A stretch of 64,000 nucleotides of DNA, from contig NW_026089623.1 in NCBI RefSeq assembly GCF_024586455.1, positions 9,148,204 to 9,212,203 on the forward strand, given 5' to 3'. The notes below the pieces were generated by a model that was given only the letters and a program-made list of their open reading frames with translations, was not told the origin of the DNA and did no database searches. This document shows, piece by piece, positions 19,423 through 29,270 of this stretch. Every line of letters starts with the position of its first letter. The stretch's first letter is position 1. The position numbers and the translations under genes are program-made. Origin of the DNA: Bactrocera neohumeralis. Its lineage: Eukaryota > Arthropoda > Insecta > Diptera > Tephritidae.

Positions 19423-19486
19423 AAAAAATGAGACCCATTGACTTTGTAATAAAAAGCTTTTATAAAGAGTCCATTAAAGAGCTAAG
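19423..19486 (+). pseudogene. Ty3/gypsy integrase fragment
   Basis: 64 bp reading PIDFVIKSFYKESIKEL, the post-core integrase segment of the old gypsy. It is bounded by RTE copy C on the left and the mdg3-like element's target duplication (taag, 19483-19486) on the right. The frame continues at 24665. Confidence 0.75.
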
Positions 19487-19719
19487 TGAAAAGGTAAATT
19501 TTTAATATAATCGGACACTTTCGCATTGTTCACAGGATGGTCGTTTTATTTATATATAAAATGAATAATTAAATTGTAGTTCACAAAGTTTATTTTAAAA
19601 GAGGAAATATAGCACGGGAGGCTGCGTTCACTTTGGCGGTTGAAAGTCGAGTGTTGCTTTTGATGTGCCGGTGATGCCACTCAGATAGGAAATAATATTT
19701 CGCATAGGGTTACCTTACA
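19487..19719 (-). repeat. 3' LTR of the young mdg3-like element
   Basis: On the minus strand it begins TGTAAGGTAACCC and ends TTTACCTTTTCA. It contains tttatatataaataaaa, a possible TATA/polyadenylation region. It differs from the 5' LTR at ggacactttcg/ggacacattcg and atatagcacg/atataccacg. Confidence 0.93.
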
Positions 19720-22700
19720 GTCGGCTATCCTGGCAATGTATAGCGCCCTCGCTATGCTCGTCGCTTTCATCATCGGCTTCATCGCTGTTGTCTTCAAAAT
19801 TGGGAGGAAGTTGACACCATGACTTCATCTTATCGGATGCGTAGATTGAAGTATAGTGACGTGACGTTCGGTCTGCTCCTGGCAAGTCTTCAAGTAAATA
19901 ACGATCTTTACCAAGCACTTGCTTAACTATAAAGGGGCCTTTGTAACGTGGCTCCAGCTTTCTCGACGTCCCAGTACTAGAAGGTTCATTTTCGACTAGC
20001 ACTAAGTCATTAACGTGGAATTCTGTTGGTTTTGAATGATGATCATCGTATCGCTTCTTAGCTTGTTGTCGTTTCTGGTTTACTGCTTCACAAGTTGCTT
20101 CTCGTAGTTTTTGTATATCTTCTTCGCTTGTTAGATTATATTCGTGTAATGCTAACAAAACTTTATTTTGGAGGATATCTCTTGGTGAAAAACTAAATAA
20201 AAGTTCATGTGGACTTTTACCCGTAGTTTTGTTTTTCATCGTTTTCATTGACCACTGGATGTTGAATAAATTCTCGTCCCACTTTTTGTCTATGTTTGTC
20301 GTTGGGAGTAACATTGACAAAAGTGTACGATTAACTCGTTCGGCATGACCATTCGCCCTCGGCGTTCGTACTGCATTTAGTATATGTTTTATATCGTTGT
20401 TAACACAGTAGCTTTTAAAATCTTTAGAGGTAAAGGCTGTACCCCTATCAGTAATGATTCTTCCAGGAACTCCAAAATAACTGGTAACTTCTCGTAACGT
20501 TTCTAATACGTGCTTCGTTGCTGTACTCTTTACTGCTTTAATGATCGTATACTTCGTAAAAGCGTCAACTATGACTAATATGTATTCGTTTCTTTTCGAA
20601 CTCTTGATAAATGGTCCTAAATGATCCATATGAACGGTTTTAAATGGTATTGGTACGATGTTATCGAAATGGTACTGTCCTTCAATTTTACCACCTTGAC
20701 GTTTGTTATATGCGCATTCAACGCATGCTTTTAAATATGATTTAACGAAGTTACGCATTCGTGGAAACCATATGTACGTTTTCATTTTGTCAATGGTTTT
20801 TTCGAAACCCAAGTGACCATTTTTATCGTGACATTCTTCTAACATTTTATGTCTTAACGCTTTCGGAACAACCCATAATTTCTTTTCTTTTTCAATTCTA
20901 AATAGTCTATCTTTCTCAATACAAAACTCTTTCAAAATTTGTTTATCTTTGTTTTTAATTTTTTCGGCGATCTGTTTTATATTGTCGTCTTGTAACTGCA
21001 TACTAAACAACCAATCGTTTGATGTAATCGATACCTTATCTACTCGTAGAGTTGCTACATCTGTTTCTTTAGCACTTTCGTTTGGACAGCGACTTAATGC
21101 ATCGACATGTTCCATACGTCTACCCTGACGATGTACAATATCGATATCAAATTCTTGTATCCTTAACCACCATCGAGCAATTCGTGGAATAAGCTCTCTC
21201 TTACTCATAGCAGTTTTAACAGCGCTACAATCGGTTACAATTTTTACTGTTTTACCGTCGATGTAGTATCGGAATCGTTCTAGGGTTTCAACTACAGCTA
21301 AAGTTTCAAGTTCGTAGCTATGGAAACGTCTTTCAGTATCGCTCGTCGATCTACTATAATATGCGACTGGTTTTAATCCATCGCATTCGTTCTGTAACAA
21401 TACACCCGCTAAACCAGCTGAACTAGCGTCTGTATGAATTTCGTGGTTTCCATCTACTCGATATGCAATTAGTAGAGGTTTTGACGTCAGTTTCTGCTTT
21501 AATTCGTTAAAGGCTTTGTCTTGGTCGTAATTCCAATTAAAGATTTCATTTTTACGTAACAGTTTTCGAATAGGTTCGGATATTATTGCGTAACCTGGAA
21601 TGAATTTTCGAAAATATCCACTCAACCCTAGAAATCTTCTAACTTCTGTAACATTTGTTGGTCGTTCATAATTCTGTATTGCGTTCGTTTTAGCTTGGCC
21701 TGGAGTTAATCCATTCGGTGATATTTGATGTCCAAGGAAATTTATTGTTGTTTTCAAAAACTCACATTTTGAAATATTCAATGTCAAATTAGCTTCTTTT
21801 AAAACTTTTAAGACTGTCGTAAGTTTGCGAAACATTTCTTCGTAGGTATTACTGCAGATAAGTATGTCGTCCATATAATGAATCATATTATCTTTCGTTG
21901 CTTTTTCTTGGATTTTAGACATTAAACGTTGAAATACTATTGGAGCGTTCTTCAGTCCAAATGGCATTCTTTTAAATTCGTATAAACCGCCGGTAGTAAC
22001 AAAAGATGTATACTTACGGCTTTCTGGTTCGATTTCAATTTGATAGTACCCACTATTCAAATCAAGCGTTGTGAAGTATTTATAACGTGCTGCTTCCTGA
22101 AGACACTCTTCAATATTTGGAAGTGGAAATATTTCTTTGATAATTAATTTGTTTAAACGTCGATAATCAATACATAATCTATCGTTACCGTTTTTCTTTT
22201 TTACAATCACAACTGGACTTGCATATTGTGATTCTGAACGTTGTATTATGTCGTTTTTTAATAAATCGTGTATCATTTCAGAGACAATTTGTTTTTTTGG
22301 TTCTGGTACACGATATGGAGATTGAGACACAATTTCATTTGAATTTAATTCAATTTTCATTTTCACCAAACTAGTTTTTCCGAGTTCATTTAAGTTGTTT
22401 GCAAAAACATTTCTATTATCGTTTATAATTTTCATTAACGTTGTTTTTACACATTTATCGTTTATTTCACATATAATTTCATTTTCATTAACGTAACGTT
22501 TTATTTCTTCAACTTTAATATCTTGTTCGTGTTCGCGTTCGCGTTCTATTTTTATTTTTCCGTTTTGAATATTTAACCGCAAATTATTTATAAAGTTTTC
22601 TTGCCCTAATAAAATGTCACTAGGTAATAATTGATCGTCCACCAAATACAAGGTAACTGATATAGTAATGCCATCGATTGTTAAAATTGTTTTCACTGAT

Positions 22701-23353
22701 TTTTTTGCATGTCGACTACCACCACATAGTCCTTTGATTTGTATATCACACTTTATGTATTTGCAATTAAGTTTCTCACATAACGATTTCCGAATCATGC
22801 TACACTGAGCTCCCGTATCAATAAATGCTTTTAATTTCTGACCGTCTAATAATGCGTCAACTTTAAAGAGTTCATCGTTTACACAAAATGTATTTCGTAT
22901 TTTAGCTTCGGATTTACAATGAGAATCATACCTTGAATGCACTTTATTACATTTTTCACATCTTGGTTTACGTTGAGGTTTTTGACAATTTTTCGATATG
23001 TGTCCGAATTCATCGCAATTATAGCACTTTACACTTTTTGCTTCAAACTTCTTATTAGAATTTTCATTTTTGTTTACATTCTTACTTTCATATTCTTTTA
23101 TTTCGACTTTCGTTACACTTCGGTGTGAATTTATTGGCACGTTTCTTTTATATTCGTTTAAGGTTTCTCTTAGTTCTTTCATTGTGTTTATTCGTTGAGC
23201 CGCAATTGCAACTTGTAGTTCACGATTTCGTAGTCCTTCTCTCGCGTATTTAACTATCGCTGTTTCACTTAATTTAAACCGTCGCCCAAGCGCACAAACA
23301 CGAAAACAGTAGTCGTCTACTTTTTCATTTTGTCTACGTACGGCACTTTGCAT
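19715..23353 (-). CDS. pol: mdg3-like Gag end and Pol polyprotein (protease, RT, RNase H, integrase)
   Basis: 1212 uninterrupted codons. Visible in order: the end of capsid; zinc knuckles CYNCDEFGHISKNC (110-123) and CEKCNKVHSRYDSHC (132-146); protease AFIDTGAQCSMI (about 177-188); RT from about 345, with CIDYRRLNK, TTLDLNSGYYQIEI, FKRMPFGLKNAP and the active site YMDD (493-496); connection FLGLSGYFRKFIPGY (574-588); RNase H EIHTDASSAGLAGVLL (638-653); integrase zinc domain H842-H847-C877-C880; catalytic D910, D969 and E1005 (VHMDHLG, ITDRGTAF, NGHAERVNR); GPFIVKQV module; acidic tail. The stop lies inside the 3' LTR. All catalytic residues look present. The start given is the first ATG after the TAA; true translation would need gag. 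Confidence 0.92.
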   Translation of the reverse strand: MQSAVRRQNEKVDDYCFRVCALGRRFKLSETAIVKYAREGLRNRELQVAIAAQRINTMKELRETLNEYKRNVPINSHRSVTKVEIKEYESKNVNKNENSNKKFEAKSVKCYNCDEFGHISKNCQKPQRKPRCEKCNKVHSRYDSHCKSEAKIRNTFCVNDELFKVDALLDGQKLKAFIDTGAQCSMIRKSLCEKLNCKYIKCDIQIKGLCGGSRHAKKSVKTILTIDGITISVTLYLVDDQLLPSDILLGQENFINNLRLNIQNGKIKIEREREHEQDIKVEEIKRYVNENEIICEINDKCVKTTLMKIINDNRNVFANNLNELGKTSLVKMKIELNSNEIVSQSPYRVPEPKKQIVSEMIHDLLKNDIIQRSESQYASPVVIVKKKNGNDRLCIDYRRLNKLIIKEIFPLPNIEECLQEAARYKYFTTLDLNSGYYQIEIEPESRKYTSFVTTGGLYEFKRMPFGLKNAPIVFQRLMSKIQEKATKDNMIHYMDDILICSNTYEEMFRKLTTVLKVLKEANLTLNISKCEFLKTTINFLGHQISPNGLTPGQAKTNAIQNYERPTNVTEVRRFLGLSGYFRKFIPGYAIISEPIRKLLRKNEIFNWNYDQDKAFNELKQKLTSKPLLIAYRVDGNHEIHTDASSAGLAGVLLQNECDGLKPVAYYSRSTSDTERRFHSYELETLAVVETLERFRYYIDGKTVKIVTDCSAVKTAMSKRELIPRIARWWLRIQEFDIDIVHRQGRRMEHVDALSRCPNESAKETDVATLRVDKVSITSNDWLFSMQLQDDNIKQIAEKIKNKDKQILKEFCIEKDRLFRIEKEKKLWVVPKALRHKMLEECHDKNGHLGFEKTIDKMKTYIWFPRMRNFVKSYLKACVECAYNKRQGGKIEGQYHFDNIVPIPFKTVHMDHLGPFIKSSKRNEYILVIVDAFTKYTIIKAVKSTATKHVLETLREVTSYFGVPGRIITDRGTAFTSKDFKSYCVNNDIKHILNAVRTPRANGHAERVNRTLLSMLLPTTNIDKKWDENLFNIQWSMKTMKNKTTGKSPHELLFSFSPRDILQNKVLLALHEYNLTSEEDIQKLREATCEAVNQKRQQAKKRYDDHHSKPTEFHVNDLVLVENEPSSTGTSRKLEPRYKGPFIVKQVLGKDRYLLEDLPGADRTSRHYTSIYASDKMKSWCQLPPNFEDNSDEADDESDEHSEGAIHCQDSRL

Positions 23354-23410
23354 TTCAAAATGTATTTCTGCTTCATCGGGATAATTACCAAATTCATTTT
23401 TTAAGTCTTT

Positions 23411-23935
23411 TTACACGGCAAGCAATAGACACTTTTCGTCCCATTCATACGCACGGATAACACTATTTACTCGTTCAACGAACTGTTCTGATGACAACGA
23501 ATTGTCATTTGTTGGATCAAAGTCTGGTATTGTTTCTGCTATTTCACGCACCGAATAATTGTTTAGAGTTACAGTTGCATTCGAATTTGCAAAAGGGGAA
23601 ATGTTATTGACGTTTCTATTTTCACTGTTGCTTGTGTTTTCAATTGGCACACTTCGAGGTTGGGAATTATTTTGCATATATGACAACACATTTTCTAGAA
23701 TTCCGCGCATTTCGTCCATTTGTCTTTGTAACAATTTTTGTGTTCCGTCATCACACTGTTCACTATCATCACCCGTAACTTGTTCGTTTTCGTCCTCTTC
23801 GACTTCGATTTCATCCGACCCGATCGTTTCACTCAAACGACTTATGAGTGTTGCCTTCGTACCTGACGTTGAGCAATTTCGTTCTGACAACTGCCGTTTA
23901 AGTTGCACTACACTCAATGATGCAATAGCTCTCAT
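23411..23935 (-). CDS. gag: mdg3-like Gag, N-terminal part
   Basis: 174 codons from MRAIASLSVVQLKRQLSERN. Residues about 7-42 form a SAP-like helix-turn-helix (LSVVQLKRQLSERNCSTSGT, then KATLISRLSETIG). An acidic stretch (EIEVEEDENEQ) follows, then KLLQRQMDEMRGILENVLSY, an Asn-rich linker and the capsid start (VREIAETIPDFDPTNDNSLS, RVNSVIRAYEWDEKCLLLAV). It stops at a single TAA; the next frame continues in the same register with KDLKNEFGNYPDEAEIHFEM. Related Gags have about 30 more residues (a GxAxxWLDS-type segment) at this point, so a small deletion is likely. Confidence 0.85.
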   Translation of the reverse strand: MRAIASLSVVQLKRQLSERNCSTSGTKATLISRLSETIGSDEIEVEEDENEQVTGDDSEQCDDGTQKLLQRQMDEMRGILENVLSYMQNNSQPRSVPIENTSNSENRNVNNISPFANSNATVTLNNYSVREIAETIPDFDPTNDNSLSSEQFVERVNSVIRAYEWDEKCLLLAV

Positions 23936-24409
23936 TTTTATAAACTCAAAAATTTATGTACTTCGTTATATGTATATTATGTACTTCGTTTTTGCATATA
24001 TGTACACACGCGCCGTTAAATCGAATGTTCAAGATGATGCACCGTTAGCCGTTATATCGAATGATCGAGATGTTGCTAACTTTTTTACACGTTTAAATTG
24101 TAGGTTAAGTTATATCTTAAAAATTTCCGTTTTTTTATAATACACTTTAGGTTTATGAAATCTGCAGGTTAACGTTTTGCAGTATTTCACACGTATGTAC
24201 GTAAATGCGTTTCACTAAGAACCGTATGTTCTTTTCGTTATACAAGCATGGTAGAAATAATGTCGTTTGAAAATGTACAGATTAACGTTTAGCACATTTT
24301 CCGTTTATTAATTTCCACACATTTTTGATCACTAAATCACCGCGAAACCGTTTTCAAAATTGTGTACAGTTAAACGTATTAGTACACATTTGACGTTTGT
24401 ACGCGTGAA

Positions 24410-24427
24410 GTAATCCTACTTCTGATT
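24410..24427 (-). other. Probable tRNA-Leu primer-binding site
   Basis: Minus-strand sequence next to the 5' LTR is aatcagaagtaggattac, the same kind of site as at 8743-8760. It resembles the complement of the 3' part of insect tRNA-Leu (TCAGAAGTGGGATTC). Confidence 0.5.
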
Positions 24428-24660
24428 TGAAAAGGTAAATTTTTAATATAATCGGACACATTCGCATTGTTCACAGGATGGTCGTTTTATTTATATATAA
24501 AATGAATAATTAAATTGTAGTTCACAAAGTTTATTTTAAAAGAGGAAATATACCACGGGAGGCTGCGTTCACTTTGGCGGTTGAAAGTCGAGTGTTGCTT
24601 TTGATGTGCCGGTGATGCCACTCAGATAGGAAATAATATTTCGCATAGGGTTACCTTACA
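24428..24660 (-). repeat. 5' LTR of the young mdg3-like element
   Basis: Partner of 19487-19719 with two differences in 233 bp by eye. This LTR would drive transcription toward lower coordinates. The flanking taag at 24661-24664 completes the target duplication. Confidence 0.93.
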
Positions 24661-24664
24661 TAAG

Positions 24665-24980
24665 TAAATAGTACGAAAAACAGAAAGTTGAAAAAATTGA
24701 GAAATTGAATAAAAATAGAGATTATGAACCAAGGGAATTGCTAGGCAATATTGTGCTGAATAGGCAAATACCTAAAAATAAACCTAAATACAAAAAACTG
24801 GTTGAATATAATAGAAATGGAAACTATGTTACCGACATTTCAAACAATCGCAAAACAAAATATCATAAGACTCAACTAAAAAGGCAATATAAATATTTAT
24901 TTTATTTATTAAATAAAAATTTAATTTTAATTTGCGAGGACGCAATGCATTATGTTAACCTCTTAGCTGTAAAGAATTAG
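24665..24980 (+). pseudogene. Ty3/gypsy integrase C-terminus
   Basis: After the target duplication the plus strand reads YEKQKVEKIEKLNKNRDYEP, then LLGNIVLNRQIPKNKPKYKK, a basic stretch and KYHKTQLKRQYKYLFYLLNK, ending at a TAA near 24980. The KIEKLNKNR and KxHKxxLKR elements fit the end of a gypsy integrase and follow on from 19423-19486. A first stop sits near the junction (24668). No env or LTR is recognisable after it. This is the right-hand end of the old gypsy. Confidence 0.65.
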
Positions 24981-25274
24981 AAACTGAATTTAATGAATAA
25001 AGTTACATTCATAAGAACGGACTTGTTATTATACAAGTATACAATATTATACTCATACAAGTATATATGTACATATATTCATCCCCTGATTGCTCAACCA
25101 GGGAATTTCAAACAAAGATTTACGTTCTTTTTCGTAATATAGCGATTCTCAATTTTGCGTTGGTTGATAATAAGTACAATATATACATATGTACATATAT
25201 TTTTAGTGAATATTTTCTCCAATTTGTTGCATACATTTAAACAGTACTAACAACTGAATTAATATCTACTTTGC

Positions 25275-25659
25275 AGAAAGTTCAACGTTTCAACGTAGCC
25301 AACGGCAATACTATGGTCATCATGTAGAGGAAGATTTTGTTGAACCTCTGAGCGAACAAATCAGATATGGAAGACAAGAGCGTGAAGTGAAACGATTACA
25401 GCATATTGATAGAGATATTTTGCATTACAGAAAAGAAAAAATTAATTTATTAGAACCAGAGGAATCCTCTTACATAATTGATCATGATGGTTCACCAAAA
25501 ATTCATTCTTCTACTATTAACCGTCCCCTTCGTGGACGTTTTTCAGAATCGGATGGCACATTACCAACAGTAATTAATGATAATGTCATGATGGACCGCG
25601 ATGAGTTTGGTACTAATAGAGTTGTTACCAGCGGCCGAAGAGCCTTAAATGCTATATAG
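25275..25659 (+). CDS. Possible 3'-terminal coding exon of an unidentified host gene
   Basis: A consensus-like acceptor (tatctactttgcag) at about 25275 is followed by 128 open codons starting at the second base of a codon: SSTFQRSQRQYYGHHVEEDF, VEPLSEQIRYGRQEREVKRL, HIDRDILHYRKEKINLLEPE, then a Ser/Gly/Asp-rich tail ending RRALNAI and TAG at 25657-25659. The frame is much longer than chance in such AT-rich DNA and is polar, charged and partly coiled-coil-like. It matches no transposon domain I know. No AATAAA was found close downstream. I do not recognise the protein; an untyped gypsy accessory frame is the alternative. Confidence 0.45.
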
Positions 25660-25884
25660 GAATCATGGATATAAGGTTGTCGACAAACCTAATATATTTT
25701 AATATCTAAATTTATGTCTAAAATATTTTTTTGTCGCATGTATCACTATATTTTCAACGGTAAAAAAGTATGAATTGAAATAATTCAAACACCTATAGCG
25801 ATGACAGCAAAATATAGTGTTGAAGTAAAACGTTCTCTAAAATCGATTTTCATTCTTCTTTTTTCCATGTTTAATATTTTTATG

Positions 25885-26130
25885 AACTTGCAACAGCGTG
25901 CTACAGAGTATAATAGCTTTGTTTACCTAACGGTTGTTTGTATATATCACCTAAAAATAATCGACTTAGATGTGAGGTTATATTTATAAGTGATCAAGAT
26001 GAAGAGGTGAGTTGAATTCCAAGTGACTGCCTGTCTTTAGTTGTCCGTAGTCAGCATTTAACTTGAGTAAAAATTGAGATATCTTAAAGAAACTTGGTAT
26101 ATGTACGTGTTTCTCTGCAAATCGTAATCG
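25885..26130 (+). repeat. Diverged copy of the fly-type hairpin repeat
   Basis: acagagtataatagctttgt, acctaacggttgtttgta, then aacttgagtaaaaattgaga and tatcttaaagaaacttggta follow the same order as 13680-13880. Overall identity is low, and the right-hand limit is unclear. Confidence 0.6.
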
Positions 26131-27778
26131 GACCAATGCCACGCTTAACAGGCTTAACGTACATATAAACCACTAATGCTACAATAACCAAATTCCCTTA
26201 TCTTATAAAAGTCCCTACAGTGTGAACCTGGATGAAATCGGATCATAATCTCGCCCACTCTCCATATAACGATTTTGTTACAAAAATGCAAAGTGCGATG
26301 TATCAATAACCAACCGTCAGGATAATACCGGAGGGCTTCATAATAGCCATAACGGAAAACGCGCACATGCAAAGCAGTGGCGACCCACTTACCTTCCTCC
26401 AAAGCAGCAGCGATGATAAGCTAATGGGCTTGAAATCCTTGCACCAACGTGAAAGCTCTTTCTGACCTTTGCTGTAAGCGCCTCTTTAAGTAGAGTTTTA
26501 ATCTAACATAGTTCACCGTCCCAGTTGAAAGCTTTGAATGAATTCAGCTCCAAAGTAAGGTGACGTTCATCCAGAAGGCGGGCTGCACTGTAAAGGAAAG
26601 TGAGCTTCCAATGACTCTGAATGCTCATGGTCTATCGCCTGCAGAGTAAGATTTTTCGTAAGAGTACAACGTGAGGAACCAAGACCCTCTACACTTCTGC
26701 AGAAGGCTCTCCACGTCCTAACATGTACAGCACCCATTAATTTCCAGAACAAGTTTTCTACTCGAATATGTGATCTTCGTTATCTCCGATGGGTTTGAAG
26801 TTTTTACTCTTACCACACCAACTAATTGAGAACGTACTCCGAGCCGGAGTATAGCTGAATCTAGATTTGAGCCACAGAGAGATTATCTAGAGAAATAAAT
26901 GTCCAAAAAGGAAATAATTTTTCAAAAACATACATCGAATCAAAGGTTTTTAAAGTAATTTCAATATTGCAAATTTATATAAAATGTAGTCTTAATAAAA
27001 ATCTAGTAAATAAAAAGAGACTTGTTTGCATTGTGATGATAGGCAATCGCGCAAGTAACAATATTCGACTTTTTTATATTTGATTTCCCGACTAATTATG
27101 TAGTGTGTAAGGTTGTAAGGAGTTTAGGAACAATCGACCGCCGAACTTTTTCATGAAAACTGAATGCAAAAACTTGTCAGTGCACAAGATGAATATTTAA
27201 TTGAGTTGGAACACAAATCATATATTAGCATTTAAATTAACTACAAGGTTTAAGCAAAAATTAAACAAATCATTTCGCATCAAAATTGTGGAGAGTGTAC
27301 ATGACTTCAATGCTGCGCAGTTATTCGCCAAAGAGCTGGAAGAAAAATTATTTAGATTTTTAGAATAGGGTAATTCCGTACATAGTTCGGAATTGGAAAT
27401 CATGAAAATAGGCAAAATAATTATTAGCAAGGATAAATTTTATTTAATGCAATTACGAAAAATCAGGAAAGACCATAAGTAAGTTGTGACGTTTTATTTA
27501 GTATTTTTATACACTCGAAGAAAATTCGCAAGAGGGCAAAGCATAAAAAAAATTGAAGTGAGGAGGAAGACAATTTGCTGCTAGAATATTTGCTAGAAAG
27601 TGTGGAAACTGAGGTCGTTTTTTATACAATAAGCATTAACTATACACTTAGAAACCAAACGCCCAGATGTACTACCGAAAATTAATTGAAAGAACCAGTA
27701 CTCATGCGACTGTGGGCATGTTGCGCTGCAAGGTCCGGTACTGGAAGCAGATGTATAACAGAGATGGGCAAATGAAAG
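26131..27778. other. Unrecognised non-coding sequence
   Basis: No open frame over about 80 codons and no transposon domain was recognised. The first 250 bp may be the tail of the diverged repeat (tcggatcataatctcgccca). Near 27680-27780 a GC-richer stretch (actcatgcgactgtgggcat) precedes the BEL LTR block, but nothing could be assigned. Confidence 0.5.
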
Positions 27779-27869
27779 GTTAATTTCTTAGCACTCACCG
27801 TTCGGAAACTTATGTAAAAAAAGAGACACCACACAATTTCGCCAGAAATTTACAAAAATTGTATTTATT
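27779..27869 (-). repeat. BEL-Pao LTR block, left copy (cut by gap)
   Basis: gttaatttcttagcactcac through ttgtatttatt is repeated at 29271-29361 with one visible change (agagacacc against agaggcacc). For a minus-strand element this is the end of the 3' LTR. The rest is lost in the 100-N gap. Confidence 0.75.
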
Positions 27870-27969
27870 NNNNNNNNNNNNNNNNNNNNNNNNNNNNNNN
27901 NNNNNNNNNNNNNNNNNNNNNNNNNNNNNNNNNNNNNNNNNNNNNNNNNNNNNNNNNNNNNNNNNNNNN
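27870..27969. other. Assembly gap (100 N)
   Basis: Exactly 100 N, the conventional size for a gap of unknown length. Its left edge is BEL LTR and its right edge is BEL gag, so most of the BEL pol is either deleted or hidden here. Confidence 1.
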
Positions 27970-28504
27970 ATGTTTCTGTATCGCATGCTGGCACTTTAAG
28001 GTGAATGCCTGAACTCGCCTCTTGGCTTTGAATTTGTGGCAGCTCTACTCTCGTTTGTGGAGTAGGTGCAATTGCTTTAATTAATTTCAATTGATCAGAG
28101 ATCATGGCTTTTGTCTCTTCATATTGGTCAAGGCAATTTTCATATTTGGCGTAAGCCGAGGATTTGAAATTTTCGGGTAGATCTGAGTCGTCCGTTTCTA
28201 CTATCGCGTCATATGCAGATTGGAGACGTGTCCAGAAATTGTCAATATTTTGATTTTTGATTTCTAGCACCGATTCAGAGTTATCTTGAATCGGTGAAGA
28301 TAAAAATCGAGTGCAGTATCTTATTAAGCTGTCACTCTCAGAAATGAATTTAGCGTAAGAAATATCTTTCCCCTTTTTTTGCTTTGTAGCACCTTGTTTC
28401 GAGCGTGTAGCTTCTGCAGGTGTACTTGGACTTTTGTCATCAGAAATCATTTTCGGAATTTTTAAAAATTGAGTAGATTTAGAATCTTTAGAGTCTGTGC
28501 TCAT
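27970..28504 (-). pseudogene. gag: BEL-Pao Gag N-terminal part
   Basis: From MSTDSKDSKSTQFLKIPKM: a Lys/Ser-rich start, KFISESDSLIRYCTRFLSSP, NIDNFWTRLQSAYDAIVETD, YAKYENCLDQYEETKAMISD and VELPQIQSQEASSGIHLKVP. It ends at VPACDTET at the gap. The same protein continues in the copy at 47698-49151 into the DUF1759 capsid domain. The visible part is open, and the upstream leader and LTR are intact. Confidence 0.85.
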
Positions 28505-29270
28505 TTAGTAACAAATAAATTAATAAACGTGAAATATATTTTTTAATCTTTGGTAAATTAGCTGGTTACGTGTGTTCGTAACAGTGGGGTAAGCAAATAG
28601 GCAAATCAATTTTTTTACTGTTTTATATATATAGATGATATATATAATTAAAAATTTCCCGGTTTGTGCCGTTCAAACGGATTATTTAATTTTAAATCCG
28701 TTTGTTATCATACATATGTACATACTTATAATAAATATAAATTAAAAACGATACACTTACTTTATCTCGCCTCAAGGGGTTTTGGGGGAAAGTAAGGTTT
28801 TGAAAAATATTTTTATGCCTGTGTGCTCCGGTTTTCCCGTCCTGTTGTCCCGCGCCTGTGTGCCGGTTTTCCTGGTGTGTGTTGTTATTAATGTTTTTTG
28901 GCCGATCGCGCCCGAATTATGTATTAGGTTTTTATAACGCGGCGCGCTCGATTGATTTTGGTAACTTTTTAAATAATTTGTTTAAAAAACTTATTTTTCT
29001 CCTTTTTTTTTATTTTTACATATACATATATTGTTTTAAAAGTTAATTTTGTTTCTGTATATTTCTTGTTATATCCTTTTTTTTTCACAGCAGTGGTCGT
29101 AACTTTTCACTTCACAGAAAGTTAGTTGTATTCTTTTTCTTTCGTTTTTTTTTTTTGTATGTTTAATGTTACTGCACTTTTTATGCTTTAAAATTTTTAA
29201 TTTGGTTTTCTTTTTTGTTTTTTTTTTCTATAGTGCCTTTCTGTAGGCTCGAAGGACCATGTTTTTCTCA
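28505..29270 (-). other. BEL-Pao 5' leader
   Basis: A T-rich non-coding leader between the gag start and the LTR. Minus strand next to the LTR reads catggtccttcgagcctaca (29235-29262 region). I recall TGGTCCTTCGAGCC as typical of BEL-Pao primer-binding regions. A segment at about 28570-28630 (tcgtaacagtggggtaagca) is similar to 53460-53520. Confidence 0.6.

Larger units (their letters stand above)
19487..24660 (-). mobile_element. mdg3-like Ty3/gypsy LTR retrotransposon, young, almost complete
   Basis: 5174 bp, minus orientation, with 233-bp LTRs (19487-19719 and 24428-24660) that differ at only two visible positions. The target duplication is taag (19483-19486 and 24661-24664). Order on the minus strand: 5' LTR, primer-binding site, leader of about 490 bp, gag, one TAA, then a long frame with zinc knuckles, protease, RT, RNase H and integrase, ending just inside the 3' LTR. 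No envelope gene. It is the best-preserved element in the window. Confidence 0.93.

Noticed and set aside
24705..24980. 91-codon frame as a possible small host gene
   Set aside because: It continues the gypsy integrase from 19423-19486 and has the KxHKxxLKR ending, so it is better explained as a retroelement remnant.
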